Origin: an uncultured Clostridia bacterium
GTDB taxonomy: Bacteria > Bacillota > Clostridia > TANB77 > CAG-508
Direction: 5' to 3'
Assembly (NCBI GenBank): GCA_934130975.1
Contig: CAKOYU010000004.1
Coordinates: 40,136-104,135, forward strand
Length of the DNA stretch: 64,000 nt
Under the pieces are notes generated by a model that did not search any database, was not told the origin of the DNA, and saw only the letters and a program-made list of their open reading frames with translations. Shown here piece by piece: positions 26,060-35,948 of this stretch (position 1 is its first letter; the number at the start of each line of letters is the position of its first letter). The translations under genes were made by a program, and so were the position numbers.

Positions 26060-28576
26060 TTACTGCATATTTGTATTAGTATTTTCTGTTGTATTATTTG
26101 TATTATTACTTGTCGAACTATTAGTATTTGTATTACTATTATTTGTATTAGTATTTGTATTTAAATTTGTACTTGCATTAGTATTGCTATTTGTGTTTGT
26201 ATTCGTATTTGCGTTAGCATTTGTTGTATTTTTATTTGTATTTTCTGTTTTATTATTAGTTGTATTTGTTGTATTCTTCTTATGGGTTTGTGTTTCATTT
26301 TGGTTTGTAGTTGTTTTAGGCGTTGATGTTGTTGTCTGAGTTTGCTGTATATCAACTTGTTGTGGATCAACCGCATCAATATCATGTGTAATATTTTGTA
26401 CTGTATCTTGTTTGTTTTGATTTTTCTCTGTATTCTCTTGTTTCAACTCTGTTCCTGAATGTTTATCACATAATTGTGGTACTGTACCTCTTAAGAAATA
26501 TTCTGTGTATACATTTGTACAACCTGTTGTCGCTACTTTTCCAGTATCTGCACATATATTACAACTATATACTGAATTTGGCTTTTCAAAAGTTGCACTC
26601 TTTAAGCCTACATGGATTTTAGACATTACATTAGCCCATAATAAACCTGCTGGATTTCTTTTATTAAATTCTATTGTTTCATTTTCATCAAATCCATACC
26701 AAGTTGCAGCTGTATAATATGGAGTAAATCCACAAAGCCATCTATCATAATTTTCATCTGTAGTTCCTGTTTTAGCTGACACATCTACTCCCGAAATTTT
26801 ACAATATGATGCAGTTCCTTTAGATCCTTGCACTGGTTGTGTTAATATCTCTTTAACTACATATGCAACTTCTCTTGATACTACCCTTTTTCTTTTTTGT
26901 TTTGCTTTAACTACAGTTATTTGCGAACTATTATTTACACTTGTATAAAAAGTTGGCTCAATATATAAACCGTCATTTGCTATCATAGCATATCCAGCCG
27001 CCATCTCTAATGGACTTATTCCTCTCTGTAAGCCACCTAATGCTAATACAAGTGTCTCATCTTCTTTTGTTAATGAGCTTATTCCCATCTTTTTTAAATA
27101 TTTTATAGAATTTGTTGGTTTTAATTGTTGCATTATTTCTACAAATGGAATATTCTGTGAAGATTCTACTGCTCTTCTTACAGTTACCTCTCCTAGTGGT
27201 TTATTATAATCAGTTGGATGATAACCATTCGCAAAATCTTTTTCGCTATCATCATATATAGATGCTGCTGTAATTATTTTTTTATCTATTGCAGGTATTA
27301 ACACAGATAATGGTTTTATCGAAGACCCTGTTTGTCTTACACTTTGAGTAGCTCTATTTAACGGTCTTACTTCTGTCTTTTCTCCTAATCCTCCCACACA
27401 ACCTAAAACCTTTCCTGTTTTATGATCTATTATTGCCATTGCAGCTTGTGATGGGCTTCCTCCATCTTTTTTAGACTGTATTTGATATTTTGATTTTTCA
27501 AATTCTTTTTCTGTTGTTTCTTGAATCTTTGTATTTTGTGTACTATATACTGTTAGTCCTGCCATATTGATATAGTTAGTTGCAAATGTAGTGGAAATAT
27601 TATATTTTTTTGAAATATCTTCTGTTATTTGTGAAATTAATGCATCTGTATGATAAGAATATACAGCACTATCTGCTTCTACATTTCCTTTTTTTAATTT
27701 TAATCCTTTGTCTACATTGCTTACTGATGTATTATAGCTTTGTTCATCAATATAATTTAAATCTAGCATTTTCTTTAGAACAGTCTTTGTTCTTTTTTTT
27801 ATTTTCTCTGAATTATCTTTTTCACCAAATGGATTATATGAATTAGGTGAATTATTCATTCCAGCTAAAAATGCACATTCTTCTAAAGATAAATTTGAAG
27901 ATGATTTACTAAAATAATACTGACTTCCAACTTCTACTCCATACATATGTGGTCCAACATATATGATGTTCAAATATGCTTCTAATACTTCATCTTTTGA
28001 TAGTTCTGTTTCAAGCATTTCTGCTTTCCACCATTCTTTTACTTTTCTTGTAATACTATCTGTATTATCTCCTGTAAGATTTTTTACTAATTGCTGTGTT
28101 ATTGTACTTCCACCATATGATGATTTTCCCAAATGAGTAACATATGATACTATTGCCCCTCCAGTTCTCTTTACATCTATTCCACCATGTTTATAAAATC
28201 TTTCATCTTCTATTGCTATATATGCATTTTTTAAATTGTCTTGTACATCATTTAGTTTTATTGGTTTATTTTTTCTTGAACATCCTAATTTTGCAATTTC
28301 TTTTCCATCACTATCAAGTACTGTTGAATTTTGAAATGCTACCATTTCTTTTGCTAGTGTTTTCCAACGATGTGTAGAAATTCCTAAGTATATTCCTAAA
28401 ATAATAACTATTAAAATACAAATAATACTTATTATCGTTATTGTTTTTTTATTTATCTTTTTTTCTTTATCTTCCTTGCTTTTATTGTTTTTTTTCTTTT
28501 GCTCCTTTTTATCTTTTCTAAAAGCTTTTGGAACATAATTTTCATCTTCTGTCTTCTTTTTCTTTTTTTTCTTCAA
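26060..28576 (-). CDS. Class A penicillin-binding protein (PBP1A-like)
   Basis: 838 residues; polymerises lipid II and cross-links peptidoglycan. Lys-rich cytosolic N-terminus (1-45), membrane helix (~47-67), GT51 glycosyltransferase (IEDERFYKHGGID near 125), transpeptidase with SSIK, SSQN and KTGTT motifs. A C-terminal tail of roughly 130 residues is Gln/Asn/Thr low complexity (TNTN repeats), probably a wall-spanning or disordered extension. Start is TTG at 28576; AGGAAAG is 9-10 nt upstream and no ATG fits. Follows holA by 18 bp. Confidence 0.92.
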   Translation of the reverse strand: MKKKKKKKTEDENYVPKAFRKDKKEQKKKNNKSKEDKEKKINKKTITIISIICILIVIILGIYLGISTHRWKTLAKEMVAFQNSTVLDSDGKEIAKLGCSRKNKPIKLNDVQDNLKNAYIAIEDERFYKHGGIDVKRTGGAIVSYVTHLGKSSYGGSTITQQLVKNLTGDNTDSITRKVKEWWKAEMLETELSKDEVLEAYLNIIYVGPHMYGVEVGSQYYFSKSSSNLSLEECAFLAGMNNSPNSYNPFGEKDNSEKIKKRTKTVLKKMLDLNYIDEQSYNTSVSNVDKGLKLKKGNVEADSAVYSYHTDALISQITEDISKKYNISTTFATNYINMAGLTVYSTQNTKIQETTEKEFEKSKYQIQSKKDGGSPSQAAMAIIDHKTGKVLGCVGGLGEKTEVRPLNRATQSVRQTGSSIKPLSVLIPAIDKKIITAASIYDDSEKDFANGYHPTDYNKPLGEVTVRRAVESSQNIPFVEIMQQLKPTNSIKYLKKMGISSLTKEDETLVLALGGLQRGISPLEMAAGYAMIANDGLYIEPTFYTSVNNSSQITVVKAKQKRKRVVSREVAYVVKEILTQPVQGSKGTASYCKISGVDVSAKTGTTDENYDRWLCGFTPYYTAATWYGFDENETIEFNKRNPAGLLWANVMSKIHVGLKSATFEKPNSVYSCNICADTGKVATTGCTNVYTEYFLRGTVPQLCDKHSGTELKQENTEKNQNKQDTVQNITHDIDAVDPQQVDIQQTQTTTSTPKTTTNQNETQTHKKNTTNTTNNKTENTNKNTTNANANTNTNTNSNTNASTNLNTNTNTNNSNTNTNSSTSNNTNNTTENTNTNMQ

Positions 28577-28594
28577 TTAATATCACTTTCCTTT

Positions 28595-29620
28595 TTATGA
28601 GCAATATGCACAAAGTATTGCTTCTAATCCAACATTTAAGTCGATTAACCCTATTTTATATTTATAGTCTAAATCTTCTAATTCTTGTATAATCTTTCTA
28701 AGTTCTGATGTTTTAAATCCTTTTGCTTGCAATTTATATTTATTTACTAAAAACATTTGATTAGGCTTTAGCTGTAAGCTTTGAGCAATATCTTTATTAT
28801 AATAAATAGCTAATTTTACAAAATATAATTTTTTAAAGTGATTATATAATGTTATTAAAATCTTCTGAATAGGTTCTTTTGATGCAATTAAATTGTATAA
28901 TACTTCCATTGCTTCTTTTACTTTTTTTTGTCCTAGATTGTCTGTCAAATCGAATATTATACTTTCTATTTTCTTTATGCATAACTTGTCAATATCTTGT
29001 TTTTTTATTGTGCCATTTTCTCCTGCATATTCAATAAGTTTACGAATTTCATTTATTAAGTCTTGCATATTTGTCCCGCAACTTTCTATTAAATATTGAA
29101 GTGTATTTTCATCAACATTTACCTTATATGCATTACATATTGCTTTTAATCTTTTTATAATCTGAAATGGCTTTTGTTCTTCAAAATTGCATACTGTTCC
29201 TATTTTTTCAATTGTATTATAAATCGAATTTTTTTCTGCTTGATTTTCAACAAATACAAGTATTACAGATTCGTTTATCATATCTACATTCTCTTTTAAA
29301 TAGCTGTTTATTTTGTCTTTTAATTCTTTACTTGCTCCTCCGCTTCTGCCTTTTACTTCTCTTTTAAATATTCCTGTTTCTCTTGCTATTATTAACTTAT
29401 TTGGATATCCAAAAGCAGGAGTTTCTATGTCTGCAATTAATTCTTGTACACTGTTTTCGTCAATATATATGTAGTTTATTCCTTTTATTGTTTCTCCAAA
29501 GTTTTTCTTTATTTTGTTTAATTGTTGCTCTAATAAAAATGTGTCTTCTCCATATAACAAATAAATTCCTTTGGTGCTTCCTTGATTTAGTTGTTTTTCT
29601 AATTCTTCAACTTTTAACAT
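28595..29620 (-). CDS. holA: DNA polymerase III delta subunit
   Basis: 341 residues. Clamp-loader subunit that opens the beta clamp. Hallmarks: GIYLLYGEDTFLLEQQLN at the N-terminus, AAA+-like fold without a full Walker A, and the C-terminal collar helices ending ILCAYCS. RBS AAAAGGAG. In the same direction as the PBP gene. Confidence 0.92.
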   Translation of the reverse strand: MLKVEELEKQLNQGSTKGIYLLYGEDTFLLEQQLNKIKKNFGETIKGINYIYIDENSVQELIADIETPAFGYPNKLIIARETGIFKREVKGRSGGASKELKDKINSYLKENVDMINESVILVFVENQAEKNSIYNTIEKIGTVCNFEEQKPFQIIKRLKAICNAYKVNVDENTLQYLIESCGTNMQDLINEIRKLIEYAGENGTIKKQDIDKLCIKKIESIIFDLTDNLGQKKVKEAMEVLYNLIASKEPIQKILITLYNHFKKLYFVKLAIYYNKDIAQSLQLKPNQMFLVNKYKLQAKGFKTSELRKIIQELEDLDYKYKIGLIDLNVGLEAILCAYCS

Positions 29621-29640
29621 ATCTACTCCTTTTATATGTA

Positions 29641-29903
29641 AATTAAGATTTTTTTATTTTTACTTATTTAGTCTATTTTTAATAAATATTATAAAACTAT
29701 AACTTTAAATGAAATTGCGAATGTGCATGGAGAAACGCTAGAACTTCTATGCAGTTTTATGGAAAGAGTTCACGATAGTGGAAGGGTGCCATAAAACAAA
29801 TTAGAAGTTCTAAAGTTTCGTAATAAGCCGAGCAATGAAATGCAAAGTTATAATTTTATAATATTTATAATTAAACATATGTAAAAATAAAAAATTCTTA
29901 ATT
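29641..29903. repeat. Long palindromic element, family B (MITE-like)
   Basis: Left arm 29641-29706 and right arm 29845-29903 are imperfect complements, with the inner 26 bp (ending at 29706 and starting at 29845) matching at all but one or two positions. Inner stems: GAAAC...TAGAACTTCT with AGAAGTTCTA (29731-29750 / 29800-29815) and GTTTTATGG/CCATAAAAC (29754-29762 / 29790-29798). The whole 260 bp could form one long hairpin. No ORF. Distinct from family A. Confidence 0.8.
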
Positions 29904-29908
29904 TTTAT

Positions 29909-31909
29909 TTAAACTCCTAATATGATACGAAAGACTTCTGCAACACTCCAAGCCTGTGCAAAAGCACCTTTAGGAGCATATGGTCTTTTAGAATCATATA
30001 TTTCCGCAATACTACCTACACAACCTCTTTCATTAATCTCTTTAGAAAATGTTTTTGTTACATTATCTACAAATTCTTTTAATTGTTCCTCATATTTGGC
30101 CTTATCTTTTTTAGTTTTACTACTTGTTGCTAATCTCTTTAATGCGTTATAATATGGACCTAAAAGCCATGTCCAAGTAATACCTTGATGGTAACTAAAA
30201 TCTCTTCTGCATCCATCTCCTTCATATACTTCAACATAATTTTCTTCACCTTTAGCTAAAGATTTTAATCCATAATTATTCAATAGCTTTTTAGTAACTG
30301 TTTCAAACATATTTCTTGCTTCTTCTGATGTAGCATCTAATACAGGATATGTTAAACTTAATGCAAATAATTGATTTGGTCTAATCTTGCTATCTCCAAG
30401 TACATCATATAAGCATTTTCTACGTTTATTATAGAATTGATTTTGATATGATTTTTTACATTTTGTGGCCATCTTTTCATATTTTTTGGCTTTGTCTGTA
30501 TCGTTATTACTTGTTGCAAGTTCTTGCATTATTTTTAAAGCATTATACCACATAGCATTTATTTCTACTGCTTTACCATTACGTGGTGTTACCGCTATTC
30601 CTGCATATTTTGCATCCATCCATGTATTTTGAGTATTTTCTGTTCCAGAAACAATTAGTCCATCTGTATCCATATAAATATTATTATTATCTAAATCTAT
30701 TCCTTTAGCATAATTTTCTATAATATTTTCCATTTTAGGATAAATATCTTGCATTACAAATTGATAGTCATTCGTATATTCAAGATATTTTTTTACTTGT
30801 TCAAAAAATAATAATGATGCATCAACACTATTATATAATGGTCTATAATCATCTTCACTATAAGTATTTGGAATTAGTCCATATTTTATATCTCTAATAC
30901 AATGTTGTAAAACTTTTTTTGCATTATCAAATCTCTTAGTAACCAAAAACAATCCTTCAAATGAAATTAATGTATCTCTCATCCAATCTAAAAACCATGG
31001 ATATCCTGCTATTGCTGAATATGTATTAAATAGTGGTCTTTTTATTATAAAATTATCTGTTGCTATTAAAAATGTTTTTATCAATTCATCTTTATCACTA
31101 CCTAATAATCCAGATTTATTAAAAATTTTAGTCATACGTATTGTTTCTTTTAAAATTAATGCTCTTGCATCTAATTCCTCTATATTTTCTTCTGTTGAAC
31201 ATATAAAAGAAATTTCTTTTTCTTCATTTGGATCTATTTCTATTTCGTATCTTCCTGGTACAACATGATTTTCTTCTGGCTCAAATCCTCTTTTCTCTTC
31301 TTCTATATAAAACATATTATAAAATATATCATCTTTATGTTCTATATAATTTCCATCATTTATAGTAATATAAATTGGATTTCCATCATCTATTTCTACT
31401 TCTAATTTTTTATTTCTCATTTGTTGTTTTAATTTGAATTGATGGTCTTTGTTTATACCATGAGCATTTCTGAAATTCATTACTGGCGCTAATATTAATT
31501 TCGAATGTTTAGCTCCATTTCTAATTTTATAATATACTCCAACTGTATTTTTGAAATGTTCCATACAAATTGTTTTAGTAATAACAACATCCTCTACTTT
31601 ATATTCAAATGTTGGCAAAAGCTCTTTTGAAAAACTCTCTTGATACTTATACCCTTGAGAAATATAGTTTTTTCCCACATTAGTAAATAATTCATATTTT
31701 ATTCCACCAATTTCTATACTTTCATCTAACTTTGATAATATTAATCTTCTTCTAGCAGGAGGAATTATTGGGCTTACAAGTAATCCATGATATTTTCTTG
31801 TATTTGCACCTATTATTGTTGATGATGCAAATCCTCCAATTCCATTTGTTATTATCCATTCTTTTTCTAATGCCTTATCTAATTCTAATTCTTCTTTGGC
31901 ATATCTCAT
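29909..31909 (-). CDS. Glycogen debranching enzyme (amylo-alpha-1,6-glucosidase, GDE family)
   Basis: 666 residues. N-terminal GDE domain (WIITNGIGGFASSTIIGANTRKYHG), C-terminal (alpha/alpha)6 barrel with GYPWFLDWMRDTLISFEGL, WMDAKYAG and DFSYHQGITWTWLLGPY. Hydrolyses alpha-1,6 links left by phosphorylase. Its RBS GGAGG lies in the last codons of yvcK and the ATG is two bases after that stop, so the two are coupled. Members of this family are common in bacteria with GH57 glycogen enzymes. Confidence 0.92.
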   Translation of the reverse strand: MRYAKEELELDKALEKEWIITNGIGGFASSTIIGANTRKYHGLLVSPIIPPARRRLILSKLDESIEIGGIKYELFTNVGKNYISQGYKYQESFSKELLPTFEYKVEDVVITKTICMEHFKNTVGVYYKIRNGAKHSKLILAPVMNFRNAHGINKDHQFKLKQQMRNKKLEVEIDDGNPIYITINDGNYIEHKDDIFYNMFYIEEEKRGFEPEENHVVPGRYEIEIDPNEEKEISFICSTEENIEELDARALILKETIRMTKIFNKSGLLGSDKDELIKTFLIATDNFIIKRPLFNTYSAIAGYPWFLDWMRDTLISFEGLFLVTKRFDNAKKVLQHCIRDIKYGLIPNTYSEDDYRPLYNSVDASLLFFEQVKKYLEYTNDYQFVMQDIYPKMENIIENYAKGIDLDNNNIYMDTDGLIVSGTENTQNTWMDAKYAGIAVTPRNGKAVEINAMWYNALKIMQELATSNNDTDKAKKYEKMATKCKKSYQNQFYNKRRKCLYDVLGDSKIRPNQLFALSLTYPVLDATSEEARNMFETVTKKLLNNYGLKSLAKGEENYVEVYEGDGCRRDFSYHQGITWTWLLGPYYNALKRLATSSKTKKDKAKYEEQLKEFVDNVTKTFSKEINERGCVGSIAEIYDSKRPYAPKGAFAQAWSVAEVFRIILGV

Positions 31910-31911
31910 CT

Positions 31912-33426
31912 TTATTTTCCTCCTCTGTTCATTTTCTCTCCTGAATCCTTGATTGATTTTATTCTATCACTATATTTAGCACTAAATTTACTTTGCTTTT
32001 TAAATCTCTCTTTTTTATTAGGATTTATACCTTTTCTTTCAGCTTTTTTATCTTTTTTTCTCTTCTCTTTTTTCAATTTGTTTATTCTTTTATCTGATTG
32101 CAATTTTGCATTTAACATTATATATGATGGGTCATTCTCTTTGTCTTGGAATTTCATATCATTACATATTAATGTAATCGCAGATTCTGCAATCATATAT
32201 GGATCATGTCTTATTTTTCCATCAACTATTTTAGAAATATTTTTCTTTATAAATTTAATTCTTTTTAATGCTGGATCATTTATTTTTTGTTCAACTAAAT
32301 CTGCACCTTCTCTGTTATACATTTTTATATATTCCGGTACAACTTCACCTGTGTCATAAATGCAGTAATCAATTAAACCTTCTCCACAATGTTCTATTAT
32401 TGCTTTTATGTGATCCTCTACAGAATAGTCATCTGTTTGACCTGGCTCTGTCATTATGTTGTTTACATATATTTTAATTGCTTTGCTCTCTCTTATTGCT
32501 TTTGCAACTCCATTTACTAATAAATTCGGAATTACATTTGTATATAAACTTCCTGGACCTATTATTATACTATCTGCTTCTTTTATTGCTTCTAAAACTC
32601 CTGGTGCTGGTCTACAGTTTGATGGTTTTAAATATACTCTGTTTATTCTTGTCATTTTATCATTTACTATTTCTGGTATTTTATCTTTTTCTTCTACAAC
32701 ATATCCATTTTCTAGTTCTGCACATATTTGCATTTCTTCAGTTGTTACAGGTTTTACATCACCTACTATTTTGAATATAGAATTACTTTTTTCTATTGAT
32801 TGTGTATCATTTCTATAAATTTCTTTCATTGCAGTAAAATATATATCAGAAAATTTTAAACCTCTTAAATTTGGATTATACATTTCATGATTTAATAATT
32901 TTTCTAATTCGTTTGACTCTTCTGAAGATAATGCAGCAATACTGTCTTTTACTTCTTCAAATGGAAGTGTTGTTCCTAATGCCATTCTTGAACTATTAGG
33001 TTGTTTTCCATATTCTGATACTGCTACTATTGCTGTTATATTGTCTGTATATCTTTTCATACCTGTTAATACAGTATTTAGTCCTGCTCCTCCACCAATT
33101 GCTACTATTTTAGGACCTTTATCGTAAATTGTTCTATCAAATATTAGTGATTTTACATTTACATTTTTCTTATTTTTCATTCTGTCATCTGTTGCTTCTA
33201 TAAACAATTCCATATTTCGTTTATTTAAAAATATTAATCCTAAAACTATACAAGTAAATCCAATTACAAATACTACAACTACTTTTCCCGCATCTGCAAT
33301 TTCCATTTCCTTTTGTACCAATATTTTTGCAATCCCATAACAGGTTAATACAATTCCTACTAATATCAAAAATATCCATCTTTTCATTTTTGAACTTGAT
33401 TTTAGCCAATGTCCTAGTCCGTTCAT
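31912..33426 (-). CDS. YvcK/CofD-like protein with N-terminal membrane anchor
   Basis: 504 residues. Two N-terminal membrane helices (~13-33, 42-63), then the CofD/YvcK Rossmann core: KIVAIGGGAGLNTVLTGMK and IIIGPGSLYTNVIPNLL. The usual DDGGSSGRLR segment is replaced by VSEYGKQPNSSRM, so the nucleotide/sugar pocket differs. The last ~70 residues are very Lys/Arg-rich. YvcK proteins bind UDP-sugars and affect cell envelope and gluconeogenic growth. Canonical neighbours rapZ and whiA are absent, but murB precedes it as in the usual cluster. Confidence 0.8.
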   Translation of the reverse strand: MNGLGHWLKSSSKMKRWIFLILVGIVLTCYGIAKILVQKEMEIADAGKVVVVFVIGFTCIVLGLIFLNKRNMELFIEATDDRMKNKKNVNVKSLIFDRTIYDKGPKIVAIGGGAGLNTVLTGMKRYTDNITAIVAVSEYGKQPNSSRMALGTTLPFEEVKDSIAALSSEESNELEKLLNHEMYNPNLRGLKFSDIYFTAMKEIYRNDTQSIEKSNSIFKIVGDVKPVTTEEMQICAELENGYVVEEKDKIPEIVNDKMTRINRVYLKPSNCRPAPGVLEAIKEADSIIIGPGSLYTNVIPNLLVNGVAKAIRESKAIKIYVNNIMTEPGQTDDYSVEDHIKAIIEHCGEGLIDYCIYDTGEVVPEYIKMYNREGADLVEQKINDPALKRIKFIKKNISKIVDGKIRHDPYMIAESAITLICNDMKFQDKENDPSYIMLNAKLQSDKRINKLKKEKRKKDKKAERKGINPNKKERFKKQSKFSAKYSDRIKSIKDSGEKMNRGGK

Positions 33427-33443
33427 ATTATCATCCTTTCCAG

Positions 33444-34343
33444 TTATATAATTTCTATTTCTTGTTCTATTTTCTTTCCAAATTTTTTATATACTTGCTC
33501 TTTAGTATATTCCATTAATTTTATTACGTCTTGTGCTGTTGCATTGTTTTTATTTATTATAAATCCTGCATGTTTTTCTGAAATTTGTGCTCCTCCTATT
33601 TGATATCCTTTTAACCCACATTCATCTATCAATTTTGCAGTAATAAAATCTGTTCCTCTTTTAAATGTACTTCCTGCACTTGGATATTCTATAGGTTGTT
33701 TTTCTTTTCTGTATGTTGCATATTCTGTCATTTTTTCTTTTATTTCTTCCGCTTTTCCTGTTTTTAATTGTAATTCTACTTCTAATATTATATAGTCTTT
33801 TTCTGCAAATAAGCTTTTTCTATATTCAAATTTTGCTTGTTCATTTGTTATTGTATGAATTTCTCCATCTCTTGTCATATATGTTACTGTTTTTACAATG
33901 TCTTTCATTTCACTTCCATGTGCACCTGCATTCATTCTTATTGCTCCGCCTATTGTTCCTGGTATTCCTGATGCAAATTCGAATCCCGCAATTTCTTCTT
34001 TTAAACATTTCTGAGCTAGTGCTCCAAGTTTTATTCCACTTCCAACTGTTAATGATATTATGCCATTTTCAATGTCCTGACATATTTTTTCTATTTCGAT
34101 TTTTAATACTATTCCTATTATTCCATCATCTGAAACTAATAAATTACTTCCATTTCCTATTATTGTTAATGGAATTTTTTCTTTTTGCGCATATTTTAAT
34201 ATATCTTTTAATTGTTCTATTGTTTTTATTTTTATAAAACATTCTGCTGGTCCACCAATTTTAAATGATGTGTGTTTACTCATTGGTTCACTTATGTATA
34301 TATTTTCTTTAGGAATTAAATTTTGAATTTCAGTTATATTCAT
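33444..34343 (-). CDS. murB: UDP-N-acetylenolpyruvoylglucosamine reductase
   Basis: 299 residues from ATG 34343; a TTG at 34364 is part of the RBS GAGGAGG and is rejected. FAD-binding domain: HTSFKIGGPAECFIKIKT, IPLTIIGNGSNLLVSDDG, GTIGGAIRMNAGAHG. C-terminal YPSAGSTFKRG and ISEKHAGFIIN. Reduces the enolpyruvyl group to make UDP-MurNAc. First gene of the murB-yvcK-debranching enzyme unit. Confidence 0.95.
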   Translation of the reverse strand: MNITEIQNLIPKENIYISEPMSKHTSFKIGGPAECFIKIKTIEQLKDILKYAQKEKIPLTIIGNGSNLLVSDDGIIGIVLKIEIEKICQDIENGIISLTVGSGIKLGALAQKCLKEEIAGFEFASGIPGTIGGAIRMNAGAHGSEMKDIVKTVTYMTRDGEIHTITNEQAKFEYRKSLFAEKDYIILEVELQLKTGKAEEIKEKMTEYATYRKEKQPIEYPSAGSTFKRGTDFITAKLIDECGLKGYQIGGAQISEKHAGFIINKNNATAQDVIKLMEYTKEQVYKKFGKKIEQEIEII

Positions 34344-34486
34344 ATTAAATTCTTTCCTCCTCAATTATTCCAATCTTATCATTTTTTTCCTAATTTTACA
34401 ATAATTTTTGCCAAATCTCTTTGATTTTTCTTAATTTTATAGTATAATATAATTGTGTTAAATTATATATGATTGGAGGTCATACT

Positions 34487-34924
34487 ATGTGGCAAATATG
34501 GTTGATTGCTTCTGGTGTATTTTTCGTAATAGAAATCTTTACGGTGGGATTTTTAATATTTTGGTTAGGAGTCGCTGCGCTATTAGCAATGCTAATAAGT
34601 TTTTTCACAAATAGTATAATTCTTCAAACCTCTGTATTTGTTATTGCATCAGCTTTACTTATTTTTGCAACTCGTCCTTTAGCAGATAAAATTGTAAAAA
34701 AAGATGCTACTCCAACTAATGTTTATTCACTTGTTGGTAAAAAAGGTATAGTTGTTGAAGATATTAACTGGGCTAACGGAACAGGTCAAGTAAAAGTTGA
34801 AGGTGACATTTGGTCAGCTAAAACTAAAGAACAAATCAATATTCCAAAAGAAACAGAAGTTGAAATTGAAAGCATTGAAGGTGTTAAAGTTTATGTTACA
34901 CCAGTTATGCAATTATTAAAATAG
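34487..34924 (+). CDS. NfeD-family membrane protein
   Basis: 145 residues from ATG 34487 (GGAGG precedes it; the ATG at 34469 precedes the RBS). Three membrane helices in residues 1-70, then an OB-fold NfeD domain (SLVGKKGIVVEDINW ... GQVKVEGDIWSAKT). Partner of the SPFH protein encoded 79 bp downstream; such pairs organise membrane microdomains. Confidence 0.88.
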   Translation: MWQIWLIASGVFFVIEIFTVGFLIFWLGVAALLAMLISFFTNSIILQTSVFVIASALLIFATRPLADKIVKKDATPTNVYSLVGKKGIVVEDINWANGTGQVKVEGDIWSAKTKEQINIPKETEVEIESIEGVKVYVTPVMQLLK

Positions 34925-35003
34925 TTATTCATATTTTAAATTTATATAATCGCTTTTGCGAAATATTTTATAGCAATGAAAAATTTGCTAGAAGGAGGAA
35001 AAT

Positions 35004-35906
35004 ATGTACTTTTTACTTGTATTACTAGTTATAATAGTAATTATAGCAGTTAAATCAATCAAAGTCGTTAGACAATCTGAGGTGTATATTATAGAAAGAT
35101 TAGGTAGATTTCATAAAGTCGCTGATGCTGGTCTTACAATTATAATACCATTTTTCGATCATGTTAGAAGTGTTGTAAGTTTAAAACAACAAACTATGGA
35201 CGTACCACCTCAAGGAGTTATTACTAAAGATAATGTTACAATTACAATAGATACAGTTGTATTTTATCAAATCACTGACCCAGCTAAGGCAGTATATGAA
35301 ATTCAAAGTTTAAAGAAAGGTATTGAATATCTTGCTATCACAACAATTCGTGATATAGTTGGTAAAATGGATTTAGATGAAACATTTAGTTCTAGAGATG
35401 GAATTAATACTAAATTAAGAACAATCCTTGATGATGCAACAGATAGATGGGGATGTAAAATTGATAGAGTTGAAATCAAAGATATTACACCACCTGCTGA
35501 CATCAGAGATGCAATGGAAAAACAAATGAATGCAGAAAGAAATAAAAGAGCTTTAATTCTTGAAGCTGAAGCTCAAAAACAATCTGCTGTTACTATTGCA
35601 GAAGGTAAAAAACAAGCAGCTATTCTAGAAGCTGAAGCTGATAGAGAAGCTAGAATTCGTAGAGCTGCCGGTGAGGCTCAAGCTATTAAATCAGTTGCTG
35701 AAGCTAAAGCTAAAGAAATCACTATGGTATATGATGCAATTAAAGCTTCTGATCCTGATGAAAAACTTGTTCAAATCAAATCTCTTGAAGCTCTTGAAGA
35801 AATTGCTAAGGGTGATGCTAATAAAGTATTCATACCATTTGAAGCTACTAGCGCTTTAAGTAGTTTAGGTGCTGCTAAAGAAATTTTTAAAGATGATAAA
35901 AAATAA
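35004..35906 (+). CDS. SPFH/band 7 (stomatin-like, slipin) protein
   Basis: 300 residues. N-terminal hydrophobic anchor (1-18), SPFH domain (VVRQSEVYIIERLGRFHKVADAGL ... VTIDTVVFYQITDP), a long Ala/Glu/Lys coiled coil (~175-250, AEAQKQSAVTIAEGKKQAA), C-terminal FIPFEATSALSSLG. QmcA/stomatin group, membrane scaffold associated with NfeD. RBS AAGGAGG. Confidence 0.93.
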   Translation: MYFLLVLLVIIVIIAVKSIKVVRQSEVYIIERLGRFHKVADAGLTIIIPFFDHVRSVVSLKQQTMDVPPQGVITKDNVTITIDTVVFYQITDPAKAVYEIQSLKKGIEYLAITTIRDIVGKMDLDETFSSRDGINTKLRTILDDATDRWGCKIDRVEIKDITPPADIRDAMEKQMNAERNKRALILEAEAQKQSAVTIAEGKKQAAILEAEADREARIRRAAGEAQAIKSVAEAKAKEITMVYDAIKASDPDEKLVQIKSLEALEEIAKGDANKVFIPFEATSALSSLGAAKEIFKDDKK

Positions 35907-35907
35907 A

Positions 35908-35937
35908 AAACTGCCTTAATATAGGCAGTTTTTTTAG
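35908..35937 (+). terminator. Terminator of nfeD-SPFH operon
   Basis: AAAAACTGCCT/AGGCAGTTTTTTT hairpin right after the stop codon. Confidence 0.9.
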
Positions 35938-35948
35938 AGTTTTCTTTG

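Noticed and set aside
32268..32818. Plus-strand hydrophobic frames over yvcK
   Set aside because: Antisense shadows without RBS; minus-strand gene has clear family motifs.
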